Below the pieces are notes generated by a model, which saw only the letters and a list, made by a program, of their open reading frames with translations, was not told where the DNA came from and made no database searches. A stretch of DNA of 19,167 bases. It comes from Methylophilaceae bacterium (GTDB taxonomy: Bacteria; Pseudomonadota; Gammaproteobacteria; Burkholderiales; Methylophilaceae). Position 1 is the first letter of the stretch. Each line of letters starts with the position of its first letter. Both the position numbers and the translations under genes were made by a program. Below are positions 1-7,463 of the stretch, in pieces. Where the stretch lies: positions 1-19,167 of the forward strand of contig SPJO01000058.1 of NCBI GenBank assembly GCA_006844635.1, read 5' to 3'.

Positions 1-811
1 CAGCTAGCGAAGCATCTCGCAGGATTTGATATTCTTTATCTGTCAGTGTTTGTGCTGGCGCTACGGTAATTGAGTCACCAGTATGCACACCCATTGGGTC
101 TAAATTCTCAATCGAACAAATGATGATGCAATTATCTGCACTATCACGCACCACTTCCATCTCATATTCTTTCCAACCAAGCATCGATTCTTCAATCAAC
201 AATTCATTGGTTGGTGAAGCCTCTAAACCACGTTCACAAATTTCTACAAACTCTTCGCGGTTATAAGCGATACCACCACCACTACCACCCATGGTAAACG
301 ATGGACGAATAATGGCTGGGAAGCCAATATTAGCTTGCACTTGTGATGCCTCTTCCATGCTATGTGCAATCGCAGATCTAGCAGAACCCAAGCCAATTTT
401 ATCCATGGCCTCTTTAAATTTCTGCCTATCCTCAGCTTTATCGATCGCATCTTTGGAAGCGCCAATCAATTCCACATTGTACTTTTCAAGCACACCATGC
501 TTATCCAAGTCCAATGCACAATTCAATGCGGTTTGCCCACCCATGGTTGGAAGCAGCGCATCCGGCTGTTCTTTGGCAATAATTTTCTCAACCACTTGCC
601 AAGTAATTGGCTCGATATAGGTGGCATCTGCCATTTCCGGATCGGTCATAATCGTGGCTGGATTAGAATTGACCAGAACCACTCGATAACCTTCTTCACG
701 CAATGCCTTACAAGCCTGTGCGCCAGAGTAATCAAACTCACAAGCCTGCCCAATCACAATCGGGCCTGCACCAATAATTAAAATGGATTGAATATCAGTA
801 CGCTTAGCCAT
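1..811 (-). CDS. carB: Carbamoyl-phosphate synthase large subunit, N-terminal part (cut by window edge)
   Basis: Large subunit of carbamoyl-phosphate synthase. It uses ammonia delivered by CarA, bicarbonate and two ATP to make carbamoyl phosphate for arginine and pyrimidines. Only the first 270 codons of a protein normally near 1,070 residues are present, because the gene runs off the left edge. The translation begins MAKRTDIQSILIIGAGPIVI and contains NSNPATIMTDPEMADATYIE, LLPTMGGQTALN, RPSFTMGGSGGGIAYN and SIENLDPMGVHTGDSITVAP, all landmark strings of the first ATP-grasp (carboxyphosphate) half. The ATG shares one base with the carA stop (TAATG arrangement), so translation is probably coupled to carA. 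No frameshift is seen in the visible part. Confidence 0.97.
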   Translation of the reverse strand, partial: MAKRTDIQSILIIGAGPIVIGQACEFDYSGAQACKALREEGYRVVLVNSNPATIMTDPEMADATYIEPITWQVVEKIIAKEQPDALLPTMGGQTALNCALDLDKHGVLEKYNVELIGASKDAIDKAEDRQKFKEAMDKIGLGSARSAIAHSMEEASQVQANIGFPAIIRPSFTMGGSGGGIAYNREEFVEICERGLEASPTNELLIEESMLGWKEYEMEVVRDSADNCIIICSIENLDPMGVHTGDSITVAPAQTLTDKEYQILRDASLA

Positions 812-1962
812 TAGCTAGCCTTCCTTTCCTGCATCATGCTAATGAAGCGATCAAACAAATAAGACATTTCCGTCGGCCCCGGACTTGCTTCTGGGTGACC
901 TTGGAAACTAAATGCCGGTTTATCGTTGAGTGCGATACCTTGCAAACTCCCATCAAAAAGCGACACATGTGTGACCGCAATATTGTCTGGCAAGCTTGCT
1001 TGGTCGACAGCAAAGCCATGATTTTGACTGGTGATATACACACGCTTATTCTCAATATCTTGTACTGGATGGTTAGCGCCATGATGGCCAAATTTCATTT
1101 TGACTGTTTTGGCGCCATTGGCTAAGGCTAATAACTGATGCCCTAAGCAGATACCAAATGTTGGAATGCTTTCATTCATCAAGGCTTGAATCGTCTGAAT
1201 GGCATAATCGCAAGGCTCTGGGTCACCTGGACCATTCGACAGGAAAATACCATCAGGCTGGTAAGCCAGCGCCTCCTCAGCTGTGGCTTTTGCTGGCAAC
1301 ACGGTGACTTTGCAACCACGAGACACAAGCATGCGTAAAATATTGCGCTTTACTCCATAATCAAAAGCAACCACATGGTATGGCTTTTCACTATTCGGCA
1401 CATACCCCTCACCTAACGCCCACTCACCATCTGTAAACTCGTATGCTTTTTGACAAGTCACTTCTTTCGCCAAATCCATCCCCGCCAAGCCTGGGAAAGC
1501 TTTTGCCAGTTCAAGTGCTTTAGCTTCGTCAACCTCACCAGCCATAATGCAACCAGCTTGCGCGCCTTTTTCACGCAAAATACGTGTTAATTTACGCGTG
1601 TCTATATCGGCGATTGCTATGATGTTGTTCGTTTCGAGATAGCTGGATAACGATTGTTCACTGCGAAAGTTGCTGGCTAACAAAGGCAAATCTCTTATCA
1701 CCAAGCCGGATGCACAAACATGCGCAGATTCAACATCTTCAGTATTTGCACCGGTATTCCCAATATGTGGGTAAGTTAGGGTAACAATTTGTTCGGTGTA
1801 AGAAGGATCCGTTAGAATTTCTTGGTAACCTGTCATTGAGGTATTAAAAACTACCTCACCAACAGTATGCCCTGAAGCACCAATTGAAATGCCACTAAAC
1901 ACTGTTCCATCTGCTAACACAAGTATTGCTGGTGTCGTTTCTACAGGGCGCGTTTGCGTCAA
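811..1962 (-). CDS. carA: Carbamoyl-phosphate synthase small (glutaminase) subunit
   Basis: Small subunit of carbamoyl-phosphate synthase: it hydrolyses glutamine and channels ammonia to CarB. At 383 residues it matches the family size. The N-terminal CPSase_sm_chain domain covers about residues 9-140 (LADGTVFSGISIGA, TGYQEILTDPSY). The class I glutamine amidotransferase domain follows, with nucleophile Cys272 in FGICLGHQ and His356/Glu358 in FQGHPEASPGP completing the triad; SNGPGDPEP lies at 242-250. The start is a TTG, chosen because AAGGAG lies six bases upstream and the N-terminus then has normal length. It is transcribed with carB and preceded by its own promoter and a leader hairpin in the dapB-carA gap. 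Confidence 0.97.
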   Translation of the reverse strand: MTQTRPVETTPAILVLADGTVFSGISIGASGHTVGEVVFNTSMTGYQEILTDPSYTEQIVTLTYPHIGNTGANTEDVESAHVCASGLVIRDLPLLASNFRSEQSLSSYLETNNIIAIADIDTRKLTRILREKGAQAGCIMAGEVDEAKALELAKAFPGLAGMDLAKEVTCQKAYEFTDGEWALGEGYVPNSEKPYHVVAFDYGVKRNILRMLVSRGCKVTVLPAKATAEEALAYQPDGIFLSNGPGDPEPCDYAIQTIQALMNESIPTFGICLGHQLLALANGAKTVKMKFGHHGANHPVQDIENKRVYITSQNHGFAVDQASLPDNIAVTHVSLFDGSLQGIALNDKPAFSFQGHPEASPGPTEMSYLFDRFISMMQERKAS

Positions 1963-1968
1963 TTGTTG

Positions 1969-1974
1969 CTCCTT
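1969..1974 (-). promoter_or_regulatory. Shine-Dalgarno site that fixes the carA TTG start
   Basis: The minus strand reads AAGGAG here, with a six-base spacer to a TTG codon. No ATG lies in a comparable position, so this strong site supports TTG as the real start of carA. Confidence 0.8.
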
Positions 1975-2046
1975 AATCTATTTTATCGTTCTCATATTCG
2001 CGCACTTTGCAGCACGCAAAATGCGACGCTGGCGCTAGACATGCAA

Positions 2047-2075
2047 AACGGGAAAAGTGGTGTACTCTTCCCGTT
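2047..2075 (-). terminator. Hairpin in the carAB leader (possible attenuator, or dapB terminator)
   Basis: Read on the minus strand, AACGGGAA at 2075-2068 pairs with TTCCCGTT at 2054-2047. A G-U pair and AGT/ACT extend this to a continuous 12-pair stem closing a five-base loop (ACACC). The 3' arm runs into CGTTTTGC, so the U-run is only four bases: weak for a classical intrinsic terminator but compatible with one. It lies about 80 bases past the dapB stop, yet only about 10 bases past the predicted carAB transcription start. It could therefore end dapB transcripts, attenuate carAB, or protect the 5' end of the mRNA. Confidence 0.6.
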
Positions 2076-2090
2076 CACAAGAATTGACGA

Positions 2091-2119
2091 ATTATAGCCA
2101 GATTCAACTTTTATTTCAA
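2091..2119 (-). promoter_or_regulatory. Predicted sigma70-type promoter for carAB
   Basis: On the minus strand a TTGAAA -35 (2119-2114; five of six consensus bases) is followed by a 17-base spacer and a perfect TATAAT -10 (2096-2091). The expected start is an A near 2085-2084, giving an untranslated leader of about 120 bases that contains the hairpin at 2047-2075. It lies between the dapB stop and carA, so carAB can be transcribed independently of bamE-dapB. No clear ArgR-type operator was recognised by eye. Confidence 0.7.
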
Positions 2120-2153
2120 GCAAATATAATGCTGATACGTGTCAACTTTATCG

Positions 2154-2960
2154 CTAACTTTTCAAGCCTAACACGTCCCTCATATCATAAAGGCCTTGCG
2201 GCTTTTCATTCAAAAACTTAGCTGCTCGCAATGCACCCAATGCGAAAGTCGCACGGCTGCTGGCTTTGTGTGTAATTTCCACTCGCTCACCAGTGCCCGC
2301 ATAAACGACAGTATGATCTCCAACAACATCACCACCGCGCAAGGTAGCAAAGCCAATCTTGCCTGCCTCACGCTCACCTGTCACGCCTTCACGCGCATAG
2401 ACTGCACAATCTTTTAAATCTTGCCCAAGACCTTGTGCCGCTGCTTCACCTAATCGTAATGCTGTGCCCGATGGCGCATCAACTTTATGGCGGTGATGCA
2501 TTTCAACCACCTCAATATCATAGCCCTCATCTAACACTTTAGCCGCTTGCTCAACCAAGTTAATGAGCAAGGTCACGCCAACACTCATATTCGGCGCGAA
2601 CACCACTGCATGTTGCTTAGCTGCCGCAGCGATTTTGGCTTTTTCTTCCTCATTAAATCCTGTCGTACCAATCACCATTTTCACACCAGCTTGCTGACAA
2701 GCGGTTAAATACTGCATTGCAGCTTCGGGGCGGGTAAAGTCCACCAATACATCAGCACCTTTTAATGCGCTGGCTAAATCACTGCTTACGGTCACGCCTG
2801 TATTAATACCGAACTGCGCCCCTGCATCTTGCCCAATCAACGCACTACCGTCGCGGTCAATTGCCGCATGCAGCGTTAAGTCATCATCAGCAAAAACACC
2901 TTCTAACAGCGCCATGCCCATTCGACCTGACACGCCCGTAATGACTACATTTGTTTTCAT
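2154..2960 (-). CDS. dapB: 4-hydroxy-tetrahydrodipicolinate reductase
   Basis: NAD(P)H-dependent reduction of 4-hydroxy-tetrahydrodipicolinate to tetrahydrodipicolinate, in the diaminopimelate/lysine pathway that feeds peptidoglycan. The 268 residues are typical. The N-terminal nucleotide-binding fold shows TGVSGRMG (residues 8-15), VDFTRPEA (73-80) and GTTGFN (98-103). The catalytic stretch EMHHRHKVDAPSGTA (153-167) carries the proton-donor His155 and Lys159. The start is ATG with only a weak purine stretch upstream. It begins 20 bases after the bamE stop on the same strand, so the two are probably cotranscribed; carAB downstream has its own promoter. Confidence 0.97.
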   Translation of the reverse strand: MKTNVVITGVSGRMGMALLEGVFADDDLTLHAAIDRDGSALIGQDAGAQFGINTGVTVSSDLASALKGADVLVDFTRPEAAMQYLTACQQAGVKMVIGTTGFNEEEKAKIAAAAKQHAVVFAPNMSVGVTLLINLVEQAAKVLDEGYDIEVVEMHHRHKVDAPSGTALRLGEAAAQGLGQDLKDCAVYAREGVTGEREAGKIGFATLRGGDVVGDHTVVYAGTGERVEITHKASSRATFALGALRAAKFLNEKPQGLYDMRDVLGLKS

Positions 2961-2980
2961 ATCATTTCTTTGAATTAAAA

Positions 2981-4003
2981 TCAGAAGCCTATTTTTTCTA
3001 ACATACGCTCGAAAAAGCTCGGTTCTTCTGCAGGGAGGCTTTCTTCAGCCTCTTTTACTTCTTGTACAACGCTTTCTTGTAGTGGTGCAGCGGATGTTGA
3101 CACTTCTTGCGGGATAATGCGCTTGGTATTCAAGCTGCGGTCCATTCTAAACACTAAATTAGTGTCTGTTTTAGATGGCAACACGGTCAACACTTCTGTT
3201 CCAGACTCAACTGCAGGCTTAGGCTCAATCACTGGCACGGCAGCCGCCGCAGCCTCTTCCGGCACTTCTGGTGCAGCCTTCACTTCTGGCGCTGACGCTT
3301 CTTTCGGCATTACCTCCACTTCCTCAACAACCTTTTCCACTTCCTCGGTTACGGCCTCCGCCTCTTCCGTTGGCTCCGCTACAGTTTCAGTTGTTAATGC
3401 GTCAGCGGGTGCTGATGGCGCTAATTCGGCGGGCCCAGGCTCAACAGGTACTGCCAGCACGGATGCAGGTGTTTCTTCATTGTCGACAGCTTCCACTGCT
3501 TCGTCAGACGCTGGCAAATTCTCCGTCGCCTCAATCGCAGGCGCTTCCATCGGCTGCACTTCAGGCTCGTTACCACCTGTTTCAGAAGCATCTACTTCAG
3601 TCGCTGCTTGTGGCTGCTGTTCACTCGCTTCTTGCTCAAGTGATTTTTTAACATCTTCCACCGTTTGGCCTTTTGGTACAACATCACCACGTACGCGCTT
3701 CAACAAGTCATCTTCAAAATCTAAAATAACGCGACGCTGACTAACAATCTTGCCCTGCTTACGTAACTGGTAGAAATAATCCCAACGGTTAGTGCGGAAG
3801 CTATCCACCAGCAAAGGCGTGCCCATAATAAATTTGACTTGCGACTTCGTCATGCCAGGGCGTAGTTTTAGCAACATTTCGGATGTCACCACATTGCCCT
3901 GTTGAATATCCATTTTATATGGCTTAACTTTTGGTAAAGTTGCTCCACAGCCAATCAGGCTCAAACCCATCAGCAATGTTAATAATCTTAAAATATAATG
4001 CAT
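2981..4003 (-). CDS. bamE: Outer-membrane assembly lipoprotein BamE with long acidic C-terminal extension
   Basis: BamE (SmpA/OmlA family) is a lipoprotein of the BAM complex that inserts beta-barrel proteins into the outer membrane. The signal peptide ends in the lipobox LIGC, making Cys19 the lipidated residue. The SmpA/OmlA fold covers about residues 33-107 and includes LRPGMTKSQVKFIMGTP (47-63) and NRWDYFYQ (72-79). E. coli BamE is about 113 residues; this protein is 340. Residues 110-265 are low-complexity, rich in Glu, Ala, Pro and Val. A more ordinary-looking segment follows (TNLVFRMDRSLNTKRI, 281-296), and the protein ends in an amphipathic-looking SFFERMLEKIGF. It is divergent from fur, and no clear Shine-Dalgarno precedes the ATG. 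The BamE identity is firm; the role of the tail is unknown. Confidence 0.93.
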   Translation of the reverse strand: MHYILRLLTLLMGLSLIGCGATLPKVKPYKMDIQQGNVVTSEMLLKLRPGMTKSQVKFIMGTPLLVDSFRTNRWDYFYQLRKQGKIVSQRRVILDFEDDLLKRVRGDVVPKGQTVEDVKKSLEQEASEQQPQAATEVDASETGGNEPEVQPMEAPAIEATENLPASDEAVEAVDNEETPASVLAVPVEPGPAELAPSAPADALTTETVAEPTEEAEAVTEEVEKVVEEVEVMPKEASAPEVKAAPEVPEEAAAAAVPVIEPKPAVESGTEVLTVLPSKTDTNLVFRMDRSLNTKRIIPQEVSTSAAPLQESVVQEVKEAEESLPAEEPSFFERMLEKIGF

Positions 4004-4019
4004 AGTTATGTGTGTACAC

Positions 4020-4048
4020 GAGACATCTATCTGAATTGGCGTTAATAT
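4020..4048 (+). promoter_or_regulatory. Tentative fur promoter in the bamE-fur divergent gap
   Basis: The 99-base gap between bamE and fur must hold two divergent promoters. On the plus strand GAGACA (4020-4025) and TAATAT (4043-4048) are spaced 17 bases apart and are the best pair by eye, each with four of six consensus bases. On the opposite strand TATATT overlaps the same AT-rich patch and may serve bamE. A tandem 7-mer (CCTAAAA twice, 4066-4079) lies in the fur leader. No good 19-bp Fur box was found, so autoregulation is not supported by sequence. Confidence 0.35.
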
Positions 4049-4102
4049 ACCACGATGGCGCTAAGCCTAAAACCTAAAACTTTAACAAACGAGTGAGAAG
4101 CT

Positions 4103-4528
4103 ATGCATGATCAAAAGGATTTAAAAAGCGCTGGACTAAAAGCGACACTACCGAGACTAAAGATTTTAGAGCTGTTTGAAAAAAGCGACGAGCGCCATAT
4201 GTCAGCTGAAGATGTCTATAAAATATTGTTAAATGCTGGAGATGATGTCGGCCTAGCAACGGTTTACCGCGTTCTTACACAGTTCGAAGATGCAGGTCTA
4301 CTGGTACGTCATCACTTTGAAAGCGGCAAAGCTGTTTTTGAACTAAATGAAGGCGACCACCATGATCATATTGTTTGTGTTAAATGTGGCCATGTCGAAG
4401 AGTTCTATGATGAAGAAATTGAGCGCCGACAAGAAGAAGCTGCCAAATCTCGTGGATTTAAAATTCATGAGCATTCACTGATGATTTATGGCACTTGCGA
4501 AAATGAAAAATGTGATAGAAATAATTAA
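4103..4528 (+). CDS. fur: Ferric uptake regulator Fur
   Basis: Iron-responsive DNA-binding repressor of the Fur family, 141 residues, the usual length. The winged-helix N-terminal half contains LKATLPRLKILELFE (12-26) and GLATVYRVLTQFEDAGLL (50-67). The dimerisation half has the metal-ligand stretch GDHHDHIVCVKCGHVEEF (84-101), with His86/His87/Asp88/His89 and Cys92/Cys95, plus a second cysteine pair at Cys132 and Cys137 that fits a structural zinc site. The ATG is preceded by a GAGTGAG purine stretch. It is divergent from bamE, and the next gene starts 28 bases downstream on the same strand. The full metal-site set makes Fur much more likely than Zur or PerR, although context alone cannot exclude a paralogue. 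Confidence 0.96.
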   Translation: MHDQKDLKSAGLKATLPRLKILELFEKSDERHMSAEDVYKILLNAGDDVGLATVYRVLTQFEDAGLLVRHHFESGKAVFELNEGDHHDHIVCVKCGHVEEFYDEEIERRQEEAAKSRGFKIHEHSLMIYGTCENEKCDRNN

Positions 4529-4544
4529 ATACTGAGCATCATAA

Positions 4545-4550
4545 AAGGAG
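4545..4550 (+). promoter_or_regulatory. Shine-Dalgarno site that fixes the TTG start of the M48 gene
   Basis: A perfect AAGGAG followed by six bases and a TTG codon. Starting there yields an intact lipoprotein signal peptide, so this site decides the start of the protease gene. Confidence 0.75.
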
Positions 4551-4556
4551 CTAACA

Positions 4557-6161
4557 TTGTCTCAACCTTCTTTAACTCAAGGCTACATAAGTAAGCTATG
4601 GCGTATTACACTGGCAATAACACTTGCCATGACATTGGCAGCCTGCGGCACCAACCCAGTTACCAAAAAAAGAGAGTTCCAATTTGTCTCTCAAGATAAA
4701 GAAATCGCCATCGGCAAACAAAACTATTCGCCAGCGCGTCAATCACAAGGTGGTGATTATGTGATTGATCCAGAGCTAACGGCTTATGTACAAGGCATAG
4801 GTAAGCGATTAGCAGCCGTGTCAGACAGACCAGAGCTGCCTTATGAGTTTGTTGTGCTTAACCATTCAGTGCCCAACGCTTGGGCGATGCCAGGCGGTAA
4901 AATTGCTTTTAACCGCGGCTTACTCTACGAACTCAACAGTGAAGCCGAATTGGCCGCTGTAATGGGCCATGAAATTGTACATGCAGCAGCAAGACACGGC
5001 GCTAAAAGCATGGAACGTGGCGTACTCATGCAAGCTGGCATGATTGCCGTTGGTATTGGTGCGCAAAACACCGATTATGCTAATTTAATCGTTGGCGGAT
5101 CCCAGGTTGGCGCCCAGCTAATTTCAAGCAAATATGGCCGTGATGCAGAAAGCGAATCTGATTATTACGGCATGCTTTATATGAAAAAAGCGGGTTATGA
5201 CCCAGCCGCAGCAGTAAAGTTACAAGAAACATTCGTGCGATTAAGTGAAGGACGAAAAAGTGACTTTATCTCCGGCCTATTTGCCAGCCATCCGCCTTCG
5301 CAAAAGCGCGTTGCTGACAATAAAATTACTTTAGCCAAAATTGGTGCTGGTGGTGAAATGGGCGTAGAAACCTACGCCAAAAAAGTCGGCAAACTCAAAG
5401 CAACACAAAGTGCATACAAAGCTTATGATGACGGTGTTGCCGCACTGAAAAAAGAAGATACCGCGACAGCAGTCAAGTTAGCGAAGAAAGCCATCGCAGG
5501 TGAACCACGTGAAGCACGCTTCCAAGAGTTATTAGGTGATATTGCATTAACAAAAAAAGACACAAAAACTGCGCTCAGCTACTATGCTAAAGCCATCAAG
5601 ATGCAGCCAAACTACTTTAAGCCGCACCTGCACAGTGGCATTGCTTTATTTAACTCAGGCAAAAAATCACAAGCTGAACCATACCTTAAGCGCGCGAATG
5701 AATTACTACCGACCGCACCAGGCCATGCCTTACTTGGCCAGATTGCTGAAGGTCGCGGTGAAACTGACTTAGCTTTAAAACACTATCAAGTGGCCGCAAG
5801 CTCAAATTCAACGATTGGTAAAGAAGCCACAGCCCGTGCGACGCGTTTAGACTTTCCGCGCAACCCTGGCAAATATATGAAATCTGGCGTGCTTGCGGAT
5901 AACCGAGGCAATTTATTTGCTGTTGTCCAAAATGGTGCAGCTGTTGCCATTGAAGGCGTGCAAGTACGAGTGGTTAAATATGACTCTAAAACAGGCCGTG
6001 CAGTATCACAAACACGCCCTATGTCGATTCGCGGTGTCATTGAGTCAGGCAAACGAGGCCAAGTAGGCATTGGCGTACGAGTAAAAGACCAACAAGAAGC
6101 CCGCTACTATAAAGTTGCCGTTGAAGCGGCCAAATTAGTCGAAACCCCCGCTGCTAAATAG
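4557..6161 (+). CDS. M48 family zinc metalloprotease lipoprotein with TPR-like repeats (BepA-like)
   Basis: Probable outer-membrane or periplasmic metalloprotease related to BepA/YfgC, which in E. coli degrades or helps fold stalled LptD and other BAM substrates. The N-terminal signal ends in LTLAAC, with a lipidated Cys30. The M48 domain covers about residues 45-260: NAWAMPGGKIAFNRGLL (107-123), zinc motif HEIVH (His138, Glu139, His142) and the likely third ligand Glu198 in RDAESESDYYG. Residues about 285-415 form TPR-like helical repeats (SYYAKAIKMQPNYFKPHLHS is one). Residues 440-530 form a beta-rich tail I cannot assign, which makes the protein (534 residues) longer than E. coli BepA (about 487). 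It starts 28 bases after fur and is probably cotranscribed with it and with the LapA-like gene 20 bases downstream. The exact BepA orthology is inferred. Confidence 0.9.
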   Translation: MSQPSLTQGYISKLWRITLAITLAMTLAACGTNPVTKKREFQFVSQDKEIAIGKQNYSPARQSQGGDYVIDPELTAYVQGIGKRLAAVSDRPELPYEFVVLNHSVPNAWAMPGGKIAFNRGLLYELNSEAELAAVMGHEIVHAAARHGAKSMERGVLMQAGMIAVGIGAQNTDYANLIVGGSQVGAQLISSKYGRDAESESDYYGMLYMKKAGYDPAAAVKLQETFVRLSEGRKSDFISGLFASHPPSQKRVADNKITLAKIGAGGEMGVETYAKKVGKLKATQSAYKAYDDGVAALKKEDTATAVKLAKKAIAGEPREARFQELLGDIALTKKDTKTALSYYAKAIKMQPNYFKPHLHSGIALFNSGKKSQAEPYLKRANELLPTAPGHALLGQIAEGRGETDLALKHYQVAASSNSTIGKEATARATRLDFPRNPGKYMKSGVLADNRGNLFAVVQNGAAVAIEGVQVRVVKYDSKTGRAVSQTRPMSIRGVIESGKRGQVGIGVRVKDQQEARYYKVAVEAAKLVETPAAK

Positions 6162-6181
6162 TTTATTGAAAGAGAGACGCT

Positions 6182-6652
6182 ATGAAATTCATCAACCTTC
6201 TATTACTTATCATATTGATTGCATTGGTGATTTTTGCATCACTCAACTGGCAAGCGATTATCACGCCAGTTCCCCTAGCTCTCCTCTTCACCACGGCTGA
6301 AGCACCGCTCGGTTTAATTCTACTGAGCGTGACAGCTTTGCTGACACTACTGTTTCTGGGCTTTGTCGTTTATATGCAATCATCGACGCTGATGATTAGA
6401 AGGAAGCTTAACAAAGAAGTTGAAGAGCAACGCAAGCTAGCTAATGAAGCCGAAGCATCTCGTTTCACTGAGCTAAAAACTTATTTAGAAAGTGAACTAA
6501 AAAACCTAAATGCGCAAAGTAATGATGTGCATACTAAACTGGAAACACGCCTGACTGAAGCGGAAACCGCACTAAAAGGCGTAGTAGAAGAAACAGGAAA
6601 AACACTCTCTGCTTATATCGGCGAACTTGATGACCGTATAGAGAAAAACTAA
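6182..6652 (+). CDS. LapA-domain inner-membrane protein with C-terminal coiled coil
   Basis: Small membrane protein with a LapA (DUF1049) layout: membrane segment 1 at about residues 3-22, the conserved-style FASLNWQ after it, segment 2 at about 41-66 (LGLILLSVTALLTLLFLGF), then a basic patch (MIRRKLNK). Residues about 75-155 are highly charged and predicted to form a coiled coil. E. coli LapA, which works with LapB and FtsH to control LpxC and LPS output, is about 102 residues; this protein is 156, so its cytoplasmic coiled coil is longer. No lapB is present in the window, and the gene is not beside the heptose operon. GAGAG precedes the ATG. The family call is likely; participation in LPS regulation is only a possibility. 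Confidence 0.72.
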   Translation: MKFINLLLLIILIALVIFASLNWQAIITPVPLALLFTTAEAPLGLILLSVTALLTLLFLGFVVYMQSSTLMIRRKLNKEVEEQRKLANEAEASRFTELKTYLESELKNLNAQSNDVHTKLETRLTEAETALKGVVEETGKTLSAYIGELDDRIEKN

Positions 6653-6668
6653 ATAAGGCTATTTAAAA

Positions 6669-7460
6669 ATGACAGCACCCTTGGGTACAGCATTGATTAC
6701 TGGCGCATCTTCTGGCATTGGTGCGGTTTATGCAGATCGCTTAGCTAAACAAGGTTATGACCTTATTTTAGTCGCCCGAAGTGAAGACAAGCTCAATGCG
6801 CTTGCAGAAAAGCTAGCGGCGGAAACAGGCCAGCAAGTAAAAGCGGTTAAAGCTGATTTAACCAACAAGCAAGACCTCGCAACCATTGAAGGCATTTTAA
6901 AAACGGACGATAGTATTTCGGTGTTGATTAATAATGCCGGCATTGGCTCAGTCGCTAGCGTGTTAGATTCAGACGTCGATGAGATGGAAGCCATGATAGC
7001 GCTCAACATTACTGCGCTCACACGACTTAGCTATGCTATTTTGCCAATTTTTTCTGATAAGAATGCTGGCACAGTCATCAACATCTCGTCCGTTGTCGGT
7101 ATTGCTAGCGAATTTCTAAACGGCGTATACAGCGCCTCTAAATCTTATGTCTTGAGCTTTGGCCATCGCTTACAAAAAGAGTTTGCCAATAAACAAGTCC
7201 GCATTCAAACTGTATTACCCGGTGCAACCGCTACTCCGTTTTGGGATGCCGCAGGTTATGCGCCCGTTAAAACCGCCCCGACTACCATGTCTGCAGAAGA
7301 CTGTGTAGACGCAGCCTTGGTTGGCTTAAGCCAGGGTGAGATGGTCACTATTCCTGGTTTACAGCATTATGATGACTGGGATGACTGGGAAAAAAGCCGT
7401 CAAGCGCTTGGGCCTAAGTTTAGCAATGCTCAGCCTGCAAAACGGTATGGGGTTAAATAA
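6669..7460 (+). CDS. Short-chain dehydrogenase/reductase (classical SDR)
   Basis: NAD(P)-dependent oxidoreductase of the classical SDR family, 263 residues, substrate unknown. The Rossmann glycine motif TGASSGIG is at 11-18, with Arg37 after the second strand suggesting NADP preference. Asp63 sits in the ADL element, and NNAG at 88-91 is the structural motif. The catalytic set is Asn113, Ser140/141, Tyr154 and Lys158 (YSASK), followed by LPGATATPF (183-191). The C-terminus contains a doubled DDW (235-240) encoded by a perfect 9-base tandem repeat. It starts 16 bases after the LapA-like gene on the same strand, so the same operon is likely. It resembles the DltE/COG0300 group; no reaction can be named from sequence alone. 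Confidence 0.9.
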   Translation: MTAPLGTALITGASSGIGAVYADRLAKQGYDLILVARSEDKLNALAEKLAAETGQQVKAVKADLTNKQDLATIEGILKTDDSISVLINNAGIGSVASVLDSDVDEMEAMIALNITALTRLSYAILPIFSDKNAGTVINISSVVGIASEFLNGVYSASKSYVLSFGHRLQKEFANKQVRIQTVLPGATATPFWDAAGYAPVKTAPTTMSAEDCVDAALVGLSQGEMVTIPGLQHYDDWDDWEKSRQALGPKFSNAQPAKRYGVK

Positions 7461-7463
7461 CCG

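Noticed and set aside
291..781. Two overlapping plus-strand open frames of 109 and 139 codons
   Set aside because: They lie antisense to strongly conserved carB sequence and show no protein motif.
2123..2145. Perfect TTGACA followed by TATATT on the minus strand just after dapB
   Set aside because: The spacer is only 11 bases, too short for a sigma70 promoter; the TTGAAA/TATAAT pair at 2091-2119 is correctly spaced.
3117..3740. A 207-codon open frame on the plus strand rich in Ser, Ala and Thr
   Set aside because: It is the antisense shadow of the low-complexity bamE tail; the composition mirrors the Glu/Ala/Pro codons opposite, and there is no ribosome-binding site or recognisable domain.
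4004..4102. Possible Fur box for fur autoregulation
   Set aside because: No stretch resembling the GATAATGATAATCATTATC pattern was found in the bamE-fur gap.
7371..7388. Perfect tandem GATGACTGG repeat in the dehydrogenase gene
   Set aside because: Just two units inside a coding sequence giving DDWDDW; likely a minor slippage or acidic/aromatic tail, not a regulatory repeat.
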